DNA of 20,383 nt, from the NCBI GenBank assembly GCA_023431055.1, contig JAEYXX010000108.1:1-20383 (forward strand), given 5' to 3'. The translations under genes were made by a program, and so were the position numbers. Positions within the stretch are counted from its first letter, which is position 1; each line of letters begins with the position of its first letter. This DNA comes from Pseudomonadota bacterium. GTDB taxonomy: Bacteria > Pseudomonadota > Gammaproteobacteria > Pseudomonadales > Pseudomonadaceae. The notes beneath the pieces are model-generated. The model was not told where the DNA came from. It saw only the letters and a program-made list of their open reading frames with translations, and did not search any database. Positions 14,105-20,383 of this stretch are shown here, one piece after another.

Positions 14105-15103
14105 ATGTCCCTTCGTCGTTTCGCCCTGGCCGCGCTGGCCAGCAGTCTGATCGCCGGCCCGGTGGCCGCTGCACAAACCCTGCTCAACGTGTCCTACGAC
14201 CCGACCCGCGAGCTCTATACCGAATTCAACGCCGCGTTCAACAAGCACTGGCAGGGCCAGGGCAACGAAGCGGTGACCATCCAGCAATCCCACGGCGGCT
14301 CGGGCAAACAGGCCCGCGCGGTGATCGACGGCCTGCGCGCCGACGTGGTGACCCTGGCCCTGGCCGGCGACATCGATGAGCTGCACAAGCTCGGCAAGCT
14401 GATCCCGGAAAACTGGCAGGAACGTCTGCCGGATGCCAGCACTCCCTACACCTCGACCATCGTGTTCCTGGTGCGCAAGGGCAACCCCAAGGGCATCAAG
14501 GACTGGGACGACCTGGTCAAGTCGGGCGTGGAAGTGATCACCCCCAACCCGAAAACTTCCGGTGGCGCACGCTGGAACTTCCTCGCTGCCTGGGCCTATG
14601 CCCAGCAGAAGTACGGCAGCGAAGCCGAGGCCAAGGCCTTTACCGAGAAGCTCTACAAGAACGTCCCGGTGCTCGACACCGGCGCCCGCGGCTCGACCAT
14701 CACCTTCGTCAACAACGGCATCGGCGACGTGCTGCTGGCCTGGGAAAACGAAGCCTTCCTGGCCCTCAAGGAAGAAGGCGGAGAGAACTTCGAGATCGTC
14801 GCGCCGTCGCTGTCGATTCTCGCCGAACCGCCAGTCAGCGTGGTCGACCAGAACGTCGACAGGAAAGGCACGCGCAAGGTCGCCGAGGCCTACCTGAACT
14901 ACCTGTACAGCGAGGAAGGCCAGCGCATCGCCGCCAAGCACTTCTACCGTCCGCGCAACCAGGCGGTGGCGGCCGAGTTCGCCCAGCAGTTCCCGCAACT
15001 CAAGCTGGTGACCATCGACGCTGACTTCGGCGGCTGGAAGAGCGCACAGCCGAAGTTCTTCAACGACGGCGGCATCTTCGACCAGATCTACCAGGCCCAG
15101 TGA
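14105..15103 (+). CDS. sbp: sulfate ABC transporter, periplasmic binding protein
   Basis: Periplasmic sulfate receptor of 332 aa that feeds CysTWA. A Sec signal peptide (about 1-23, [20 protein letters not shown], cleavage near AAA-QT) precedes [20 protein letters not shown], the family N-terminus. Further family segments are [66 protein letters not shown] and [16 protein letters not shown] chose ATG 14105 because it has AGGAG at the right distance and starts the signal peptide; longer readings only add leader sequence. The mature protein has no Cys and no Met at all. A hairpin region separates it from cysT. Confidence 0.97.
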   Translation: MSLRRFALAALASSLIAGPVAAAQTLLNVSYDPTRELYTEFNAAFNKHWQGQGNEAVTIQQSHGGSGKQARAVIDGLRADVVTLALAGDIDELHKLGKLIPENWQERLPDASTPYTSTIVFLVRKGNPKGIKDWDDLVKSGVEVITPNPKTSGGARWNFLAAWAYAQQKYGSEAEAKAFTEKLYKNVPVLDTGARGSTITFVNNGIGDVLLAWENEAFLALKEEGGENFEIVAPSLSILAEPPVSVVDQNVDRKGTRKVAEAYLNYLYSEEGQRIAAKHFYRPRNQAVAAEFAQQFPQLKLVTIDADFGGWKSAQPKFFNDGGIFDQIYQAQ

Positions 15104-15117
15104 TTGCCACGGCGCGT

Positions 15118-15179
15118 CCGCCCATATAGGGCGGGTGCAGCCGCAAGATCGTCGCAGCCAGTGGCGGGTTCCACCCGCC
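15118..15179. repeat. two palindromes in the sbp-cysT gap
   Basis: CCGCCC/GGGCGG (15118-15134, loop ATATA) and GGCGGGT/ACCCGCC (15163-15179, loop TCC) lie between sbp and cysT. There is no T-run, so they are not classical terminators. As mRNA hairpins they would protect the 3' end of sbp and lower expression of the genes after it. Confidence 0.65.
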
Positions 15180-15195
15180 CTACCAAGGAGCTTGC

Positions 15196-16014
15196 ATGTC
15201 CCGCCGCACGTCCCCCGTCATACCCGGCTTCGGGCTGACGCTGGGTTACACCCTGGTGTACCTCAGCCTGTTGGTGCTGATTCCCCTGGGTGCCATGTTC
15301 GTCCACGCTGCCCAGCTCACCTGGGACCAGTTCTGGGCCATCGTTTCCTCACCGCGCGTGCTGGCCGCGCTGAAGCTCAGCTTCGGCACCGCCTTTCTCG
15401 CCGCCATCATCAACGGCGTGATCGGCACGCTGCTGGCCTGGGTGCTGGTGCGCTACACCTTCCCCGGCCGCAAGATCATCGAAGCGATGATCGACCTGCC
15501 GTTCGCCCTGCCCACGGCCGTTGCCGGTATCGCCCTGACCGCGCTCTATGCGCCGAGCGGTTTGATCGGTCAGTTCGCCACCGCCCTGGGTTTGAAGATC
15601 GCCTACACCCCGCTGGGCATCACCCTGGCGCTGACCTTCGTCACCCTGCCCTTCGTCGTGCGCACCCTCCAGCCGGTGCTGGCCGACATCCCGCGCGAGG
15701 TCGAGGAAGCCGCCGCCTGCCTCGGTGCCAAGCCATTACAGGTGGCCCGCCATGTACTGCTGCCGGCGCTGCTGCCGGCCTGGCTGACCGGCTTCGCGCT
15801 GGCCTTCGCCCGTGGCGTTGGCGAGTACGGCTCGGTGATCTTCATCGCCGGCAATATGCCGATGAAGACCGAGATCCTGCCGCTGCTGATCATGGTGCAG
15901 CTGGACCAGTACAACTACGCCGGCGCCACCGCCATCGGCGTGCTGATGCTGGTGGTGTCGTTCATCCTGCTGCTGCTGATCAACCTGCTGCAGCGCCGCA
16001 TCAGCCGTTCGTAA
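15196..16014 (+). CDS. cysT: sulfate/thiosulfate ABC transporter permease CysT (CysU)
   Basis: Inner-membrane permease of the sulfate importer, 272 aa with about six hydrophobic helices. Family features: [20 protein letters not shown] at the N-terminus, [40 protein letters not shown], and the EAA loop [20 protein letters not shown] near residues 170-190. [22 protein letters not shown] follows near the C-terminus. AAGGAG lies just upstream of ATG 15196. It pairs with CysW, which follows after 10 nt. Confidence 0.96.
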   Translation: MSRRTSPVIPGFGLTLGYTLVYLSLLVLIPLGAMFVHAAQLTWDQFWAIVSSPRVLAALKLSFGTAFLAAIINGVIGTLLAWVLVRYTFPGRKIIEAMIDLPFALPTAVAGIALTALYAPSGLIGQFATALGLKIAYTPLGITLALTFVTLPFVVRTLQPVLADIPREVEEAAACLGAKPLQVARHVLLPALLPAWLTGFALAFARGVGEYGSVIFIAGNMPMKTEILPLLIMVQLDQYNYAGATAIGVLMLVVSFILLLLINLLQRRISRS

Positions 16015-16024
16015 GGAGCCAGGC

Positions 16025-16897
16025 ATGTCATCTGCAACCCTGACGGCCAGCGCCGTCAACAACGCCGCGCGCCGCGGCAACGCCCTGGGCCGCCGCCTGC
16101 TGATCGTTTCGGCCTGGCTGGTGTTCGCCTTCTTCCTCCTGCTGCCCCTGTTCGTAGTGGCGACCGAGGCACTCAAGCAGGGTGTCGGCGTGTTCGTCGC
16201 CTCGATCCTCGAACCCGACGCCATCAGCGCGCTGAAGCTGACCCTGCTCGCCGTGGGCATCGCCGTACCGCTGAACCTGGTGTTCGGCGTGGCCGCCGCC
16301 TGGTGCGTGAGCAAGTACGAGTTTCGCGGCAAGAGCATCCTGGTGACCCTGATCGACCTGCCGTTCTCGGTATCGCCGGTGATCGCCGGTCTGATCTACG
16401 TGCTGCTGTTCGGCGCCCAGGGCTTCTTCGGCCCCTGGCTGCGCGAGCACGACATCCAGATCATCTTCGCCCTGCCCGGCATCGTCCTGGCGACCATCTT
16501 CGTCACCGTGCCCTTCGTCGCCCGCGAGCTGATCCCGCTGATGCAGGAACAGGGCACGCAGGAGGAAGAGGCCGCGCGTCTGCTCGGCGCCAACGGCTGG
16601 CAGATGTTCTGGCACGTGACCCTGCCCAATATCAAATGGGGCCTGATCTACGGCGTGGTGCTGTGCACCGCGCGGGCGATGGGCGAGTTCGGCGCGGTAT
16701 CGGTGGTCTCCGGGCACATCCGCGGCTACACCAACACGCTGCCGCTGCATGTCGAGATTCTCTATAACGAATACAATCACGTCGCCGCCTTCAGCGTTGC
16801 CAGCCTGCTGCTGCTTCTGGCGCTGTTCATCCTGCTGCTCAAGCAGTGGAGCGAATCCCGTATCAACCGCCGCAAAGCCAGTGCTGGCGAGGAATAA
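16025..16897 (+). CDS. cysW: sulfate/thiosulfate ABC transporter permease CysW
   Basis: Second inner-membrane permease of the sulfate importer, 290 aa. About six helices; characteristic stretches are [57 protein letters not shown] and the EAA loop [20 protein letters not shown] near residues 180-200. [22 protein letters not shown] is typical for CysW. Its start has AAGGAGCC from the cysT end, and it stops 2 nt before cysA, so the three genes are tightly coupled. Confidence 0.96.
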   Translation: MSSATLTASAVNNAARRGNALGRRLLIVSAWLVFAFFLLLPLFVVATEALKQGVGVFVASILEPDAISALKLTLLAVGIAVPLNLVFGVAAAWCVSKYEFRGKSILVTLIDLPFSVSPVIAGLIYVLLFGAQGFFGPWLREHDIQIIFALPGIVLATIFVTVPFVARELIPLMQEQGTQEEEAARLLGANGWQMFWHVTLPNIKWGLIYGVVLCTARAMGEFGAVSVVSGHIRGYTNTLPLHVEILYNEYNHVAAFSVASLLLLLALFILLLKQWSESRINRRKASAGEE

Positions 16898-16899
16898 AC

Positions 16900-17889
16900 A
16901 TGAGTATCGAAATCCGCAACGTCAGCAAGAACTTCAACGCGTTCAAGGCGCTGAACGAGATCAACCTGAACATCCAGAGCGGCGAACTGGTCGCCCTGCT
17001 CGGCCCGTCCGGCTGCGGCAAGACCACCCTGCTGCGCATCATCGCCGGCCTGGAAACCCCGGACCGCGGCTCGATCGTGTTCCACGGCGAGGACGTCTCG
17101 ACCCGCGACGTGCGCGACCGCAACGTCGGCTTCGTGTTCCAGCACTACGCGCTGTTCCGCCACATGACCATCTTCGACAACGTCGCCTTCGGCCTGCGCA
17201 TGAAGCCCAAATCCGAACGCCCGGACGAAGCCACCATTGCGCGCCGCGTGAAGGAGCTGCTGGAGATGGTGCAGCTGGATTGGCTGGGTGATCGCTATCC
17301 GGAGCAGCTCTCCGGCGGTCAACGCCAGCGCATCGCCCTGGCCCGCGCCTTGGCAGTGGAGCCGAAGATTCTGCTGCTCGATGAGCCGTTCGGTGCCCTG
17401 GATGCCAAGGTACGCAAGGAACTGCGCCGCTGGCTGGCGCGCCTGCACGAGGAGATCAACCTGACCAGCGTGTTCGTGACCCATGACCAGGAAGAGGCCA
17501 TGGAAGTGGCCGACCGCATCGTGGTGATGAACAAGGGCGTGATCGAACAGATCGGCTCGCCAGCGGAGGTCTATGAGAATCCAGCCAGCCCCTTTGTCTA
17601 CCACTTCCTCGGCGATACCAATCGCCTGCATGTGAGCGAGGATCACCACATCCTGTTCCGCCCGCACGAAATTTCACTGTCGCAAAACGCGGAAGCGGAA
17701 CACCGCCCGGCCGAGGTGCGCGACATTCGTCCGCTGGGTGCCATTACCCGGGTCACGCTGAAAGTCGAAGGGCAGGACGAGCCAATCGAAGCCGAAGTGG
17801 CCAAGGATGACGCAAGCCTGACCGACCTGTCCCGTGGGCAAACGCTGTATTTCAAACCAAAGGCAGCTGTACCGGCCACGCCGAGCTGA
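16900..17889 (+). CDS. cysA: sulfate/thiosulfate ABC transporter ATP-binding protein CysA
   Basis: ATPase subunit of the sulfate importer, 329 aa. Motifs: Walker [14 protein letters not shown] (about 35-47), Q-loop [20 protein letters not shown], signature [15 protein letters not shown], Walker [21 protein letters not shown] and switch His in [14 protein letters not shown]. The C-terminal regulatory part (TOBE-like, after [20 protein letters not shown]) matches CysA. The true start is ATG 16900, where [12 protein letters not shown] begins; the GAGGAA in the end of cysW serves as ribosome-binding site. It completes oscA-sbp-cysTWA. The subunit contains ordinary numbers of Met, unlike sbp and oscA. 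Confidence 0.97.
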   Translation: MSIEIRNVSKNFNAFKALNEINLNIQSGELVALLGPSGCGKTTLLRIIAGLETPDRGSIVFHGEDVSTRDVRDRNVGFVFQHYALFRHMTIFDNVAFGLRMKPKSERPDEATIARRVKELLEMVQLDWLGDRYPEQLSGGQRQRIALARALAVEPKILLLDEPFGALDAKVRKELRRWLARLHEEINLTSVFVTHDQEEAMEVADRIVVMNKGVIEQIGSPAEVYENPASPFVYHFLGDTNRLHVSEDHHILFRPHEISLSQNAEAEHRPAEVRDIRPLGAITRVTLKVEGQDEPIEAEVAKDDASLTDLSRGQTLYFKPKAAVPATPS

Positions 17890-17995
17890 GACGATGCCGC
17901 GTTCACAAAAACCAACGTCGGGGTGATGCCGCGCGTTGTTATGGGGTTAGTCTTCAACGGACTGCCGTCAATGCTCTCTCCAAAAGGAGCACCCC

Positions 17996-18733
17996 ATGCA
18001 TCGCGTTGCCCCGTTGCGCCGAGGGCTCGGCGCCATTTTGATGCTGCTGGCGACGTTGGCCACCCTCTCCCATGCCACGCCCTCACCCGTTGAACGCGCG
18101 CAAATTCAAGCCAGCCGCGCCACCAGTAGCCTGATGCTGGTACGCGGCGAAGGCTTCCAAGCGAATCATTTGCAACGACTTGAGGATGATCTGCTTGCCC
18201 TTCGCACCACTGTTCAGTCCCTAGATCCGGATGAAACCCTGCAGCGTCGCCACCAGGCGCTGGTCGAGCAGATTCAACAGGGCGTCGATTTCGGCCCAGG
18301 CGAGGAAAACATGCCCTGGCGCTATCCGGCGGCGCTGAGCCAGGCGCTGCGGGATTTCCTCTTCGCCCTGAACGACCACCCCCAGGCCACCCCCGCCGAG
18401 CTGGCAGCCAAAGTGGAATACCTGGCCGTTCAGTATCTGGCCCGCGCCTACTTCGGCGCCTTTGAAATCGCCCGCGAACAGCCCAACACCTATCTGGGCC
18501 AGGATGAGCGCACGCTGGTGCCGACCCTGGATGAGGAGCTGGCTGCGCTGACAGCGCAGCATCCGCCTATCGGCGACAGGCTGAAGGTTCGCTGGAACTA
18601 CCTGCGCAGCGCCTTTCTCGACATCAACAGCTCAAGCAACGTGCAGGTCAGCCAATCCGGGCGGCCTTATGCGCCGCTGACCATCGACCGGCATGCACGC
18701 GCATTGAGCGAGCAGTGGCTGGCGATGGAGTAA
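17996..18733 (+). CDS. exported protein of unknown function downstream of cysA
   Basis: A 245-aa protein with a Sec signal peptide (MHRVAPLRRGLGAILMLLAT..., cleavage likely after SHA at residue 27), hence periplasmic. The mature part is predicted to be mostly helical, with charged heptad-like runs (FQANHLQRLEDDLLALRTTV and LQRRHQALVEQIQQGV) and a conserved-looking aromatic region LAVQYLARAYFGAFEIAREQ. I recognise no domain or catalytic motif and no Cys in the mature part. ATG 17996 has AAAGGAG at good spacing. It starts 106 bp after cysA with no terminator seen between, so it could be the last operon gene or separate. GATGCCGCG is repeated in the gap. Confidence 0.75.
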   Translation: MHRVAPLRRGLGAILMLLATLATLSHATPSPVERAQIQASRATSSLMLVRGEGFQANHLQRLEDDLLALRTTVQSLDPDETLQRRHQALVEQIQQGVDFGPGEENMPWRYPAALSQALRDFLFALNDHPQATPAELAAKVEYLAVQYLARAYFGAFEIAREQPNTYLGQDERTLVPTLDEELAALTAQHPPIGDRLKVRWNYLRSAFLDINSSSNVQVSQSGRPYAPLTIDRHARALSEQWLAME

Positions 18734-18748
18734 CCCCATCGGAGGTCA

Positions 18749-18774
18749 GGGCCTTGAAGGGAGACTCAAGGCCC
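18749..18774. terminator. bidirectional hairpin between convergent genes
   Basis: GGGCCTTGA (18749-18757) and TCAAGGCCC (18766-18774) form a perfect 9-bp stem with an 8-nt loop in the 49-bp gap between the unknown exported-protein gene and gabT. No T-run follows on either side, but position and stem strength fit termination or 3'-end protection of both transcripts. Confidence 0.6.
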
Positions 18775-18782
18775 CAATGCGA

Positions 18783-20063
18783 TCACGCCAGCTCGGCGAA
18801 GCACTCCGCCAGAATCGCCAGACCTTGCCGCAACTGCTCATCCGGTACCGTGAGCGGCACCAGGATACGCAGCACGTTGCCGTAGGGGCCGCACGACAGC
18901 AGGATCAACCCTTTCTCCCGCGCCTTCGCCACGATACGGCCGGTCAATTCCGTGGCAGGCGTGTGTGGATCGCCGTTCTCGCACAACTCCATGGCCACCA
19001 TGGCACCCAGGCCACGCACTTCGGCAATGACCGGATGCTTACCCTGCAACTGCCGCAAACTCGAGGTCATCAGCTCGCCCAACATGCGACTGCGCGTCAG
19101 CAACTGTTCTTCTTCGAAGACTTCCATGACCGCCAGCGCCGCCGCGCAGGCGATGGGGCTGCCCGCGTACGTCCCCCCCAAGCCACCAGGGGCGATGGCA
19201 TCCATGATTTCAGCCCTGCCGCAAACACCCGAGAGCGGAAAGCCGCCGGCAATCGACTTGGCGAAGGTGGTGAGATCCGGCACCACACCCAATTGCTCCA
19301 TTGCGAAGAACGTGCCGGTGCGACCGGCACCGGTCTGCACCTCGTCGGCGATCAGCAGAATGCCATGCTGATCACACAGGGCGCGCAGGCGCTGCAGGAA
19401 GCCCTTGGGGGCGACATGAAAGCCACCTTCGCCCTGTACCGGCTCGATGACGATGGCGGCGATGTCGCGTGGCTCGGCATCGTTCTTGAAGATGCGCTCG
19501 ACGCTGGCGATGGCCTCGTCTTCACTGACGCCGTACAAGGCGCACGGGAACTGGGCACGGAACACGCCGCCGGGCATCAGGCCCATGCCTGCGGCATAGG
19601 GCACCTTCTTACCGGTCAGCGCCAGGGTCATCATGGTGCGGCCGTGATAACCACTGGTGAAGGCGATCACTCCCGCACGTCCGGTGGCAGCGCGGGCGAT
19701 CTTTACCGCGTTTTCCACCGCTTCTGAGCCGGAAGTCACCAGCAGGGTTTTCTTGGCGAAATCGCCGGGTACCCGTGCCGCGATCTTCTCGCACAGCTCC
19801 ACATACGGCTCATAGGCCAGCACCTGGAAACAGGTGTGGCTCACCTTCTCCAGCTGGGCCTGCACCGCAGCCACGACCTTGGGATGCAAATGGCCGGTAT
19901 TGAGCACGGCGATACCACCGGCAAAATCAATGTACTCCCGTCCTTCTACGTCCCAGACGGTCGCGTTCTCCGCCCGCTCGACGAACACCGGGTGGATTTG
20001 CCCCACGCCACGCGGCACGGCAGCCATGCGGCGTTGCATCAGCGATTCGTTGCTCTTGCTCAT
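18783..20063 (-). CDS. gabT: 4-aminobutyrate--2-oxoglutarate transaminase GabT
   Basis: PLP-dependent class III aminotransferase that converts GABA (and often 5-aminovalerate) plus 2-oxoglutarate to succinate semialdehyde and glutamate. At 426 aa it is the same length as E. coli GabT. Motifs: SGSEAVENAVKIARAATGR and TSGYHGRTMMTLALTG for cofactor and substrate binding; IADEVQTGAGRTG with Asp240 facing the pyridine nitrogen; FAKSIAGGFPLSG with the Schiff-base Lys269. The start is ATG 20061-20063, where MSKSNESLMQRR begins, with GAGGA upstream overlapping the gabD stop. It follows gabD by 8 nt in one operon, and the succinate semialdehyde goes to GabD. Confidence 0.96.
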   Translation of the reverse strand: MSKSNESLMQRRMAAVPRGVGQIHPVFVERAENATVWDVEGREYIDFAGGIAVLNTGHLHPKVVAAVQAQLEKVSHTCFQVLAYEPYVELCEKIAARVPGDFAKKTLLVTSGSEAVENAVKIARAATGRAGVIAFTSGYHGRTMMTLALTGKKVPYAAGMGLMPGGVFRAQFPCALYGVSEDEAIASVERIFKNDAEPRDIAAIVIEPVQGEGGFHVAPKGFLQRLRALCDQHGILLIADEVQTGAGRTGTFFAMEQLGVVPDLTTFAKSIAGGFPLSGVCGRAEIMDAIAPGGLGGTYAGSPIACAAALAVMEVFEEEQLLTRSRMLGELMTSSLRQLQGKHPVIAEVRGLGAMVAMELCENGDPHTPATELTGRIVAKAREKGLILLSCGPYGNVLRILVPLTVPDEQLRQGLAILAECFAELA

Positions 20064-20071
20064 GATCGTCC

Positions 20072-20383
20072 TCACAGCCCCAGGCACAAATATTTCAATT
20101 CCAGATATTCCTCGATCCCGTACTTGCTGCCTTCGCGGCCCAGGCCCGACGCCTTCACGCCGCCGAACGGCGCCACCTCGTTGGAAATGATTCCGGTGTT
20201 GATGCCCACCATGCCGTACTCCAGCGCCTCAGCCACCCGGAACACCCGTGACAGGTCGCGGGCATAGAAATACGCAGCCAGCCCAAATTCGGTGTCGTTA
20301 GCCATGGCGATCACCTCGCCTTCATCCTTGAAGCGGAACAGCGGTGCCAGGGGGCCGAACGTTTCCTCACGCGACACCTTGGC
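20072..20383 (-). CDS. gabD: NADP+-dependent succinate-semialdehyde dehydrogenase GabD (3' end, runs off the right edge)
   Basis: The last 103 codons of an aldehyde dehydrogenase that oxidises succinate semialdehyde to succinate. Visible family segments are [20 protein letters not shown] with the conserved EEtFGP motif, [20 protein letters not shown] and [20 protein letters not shown], then [14 protein letters not shown] at the C-terminus, typical of GabD. The catalytic Cys and Glu lie outside the window. It is upstream of gabT in the same operon, which supports GabD over other ALDHs. Confidence 0.95.
   Translation of the reverse strand, partial: AKVSREETFGPLAPLFRFKDEGEVIAMANDTEFGLAAYFYARDLSRVFRVAEALEYGMVGINTGIISNEVAPFGGVKASGLGREGSKYGIEEYLELKYLCLGL

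Noticed and set aside
13679..14998. 439-aa minus-strand frame opposite oscA and sbp
   Set aside because: Antisense shadow; sbp and oscA are unambiguous on the plus strand.
18777..19727. 316-aa plus-strand frame opposite gabT
   Set aside because: Antisense shadow rich in Gln/His/Arg; gabT has all catalytic motifs.

Overview
The window reads as chromosomal DNA of a Pseudomonas, probably of the mendocina/oleovorans/aeruginosa side of the genus. The evidence is GC-rich coding sequence, typical Pseudomonas palindromic (REP-like) repeats in nearly every gap, and the combination lsfA-type peroxiredoxin, oscA-sbp-cysTWA and gabD-gabT. No rRNA, tRNA, CRISPR, phage or transposase gene was seen.

Layout. 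1-421 (-): 5' part of a 1-Cys peroxiredoxin (LsfA type). 538-993 (+): GNAT acetyltransferase, ending on the same hexamer as the convergent ChrA chromate transporter (988-2322, -). 2323-4632: an AT-richer, gene-poor stretch with two perfect DnaA boxes, a possibly frameshifted small lipoprotein-like ORF, a lipoprotein with Sel1-like segments (3136-3849) and a YcxB-like membrane protein (3955-4608). 4746-5990 (-): MFS exporter. 6374-7003 (+): SAM methyltransferase between two copies of a compound REP element. 7139-8050 (-) and 8154-9080 (+): divergent LysR regulator and EamA/DMT exporter. 9207-11831 (+): modABC molybdate importer behind a ModE-like operator. 12006-12830 (-): degenerate sigma-54 activator. 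12945-13526 (-): RBBP9/YdeN-like alpha/beta hydrolase. 13769-17889 (+): oscA, two tiny upstream ORFs, sbp, cysT, cysW, cysA. 17996-18733 (+): unknown exported protein. 18783-20063 (-): gabT. 20072-20383 (-): 3' end of gabD.

Functional theme. Much of the window concerns tetrahedral oxyanions and sulfur limitation: sulfate uptake (sbp-cysTWA), molybdate uptake (modABC), chromate export (ChrA), OscA (organosulfur use and chromate tolerance) and LsfA (a sulfate-starvation protein). The visible LsfA part, OscA and mature Sbp are almost or completely free of Cys and Met, which fits proteins made when sulfur is scarce. An exact 11-mer lies at similar distance and orientation upstream of lsfA and of the hydrolase divergent from oscA.

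The most interesting signals are: (1) two overlapping micro-ORFs just upstream of sbp, the first with a strong Shine-Dalgarno and the second encoding a Cys-Cys peptide, a good candidate for a cysteine-sensing translational attenuator; (2) the sigma-54 activator-like protein that has lost GAFTGA, both arginine-finger positions and the DNA-binding domain; (3) palindromic elements placed between the binding-protein gene and the permease gene in both ABC operons.
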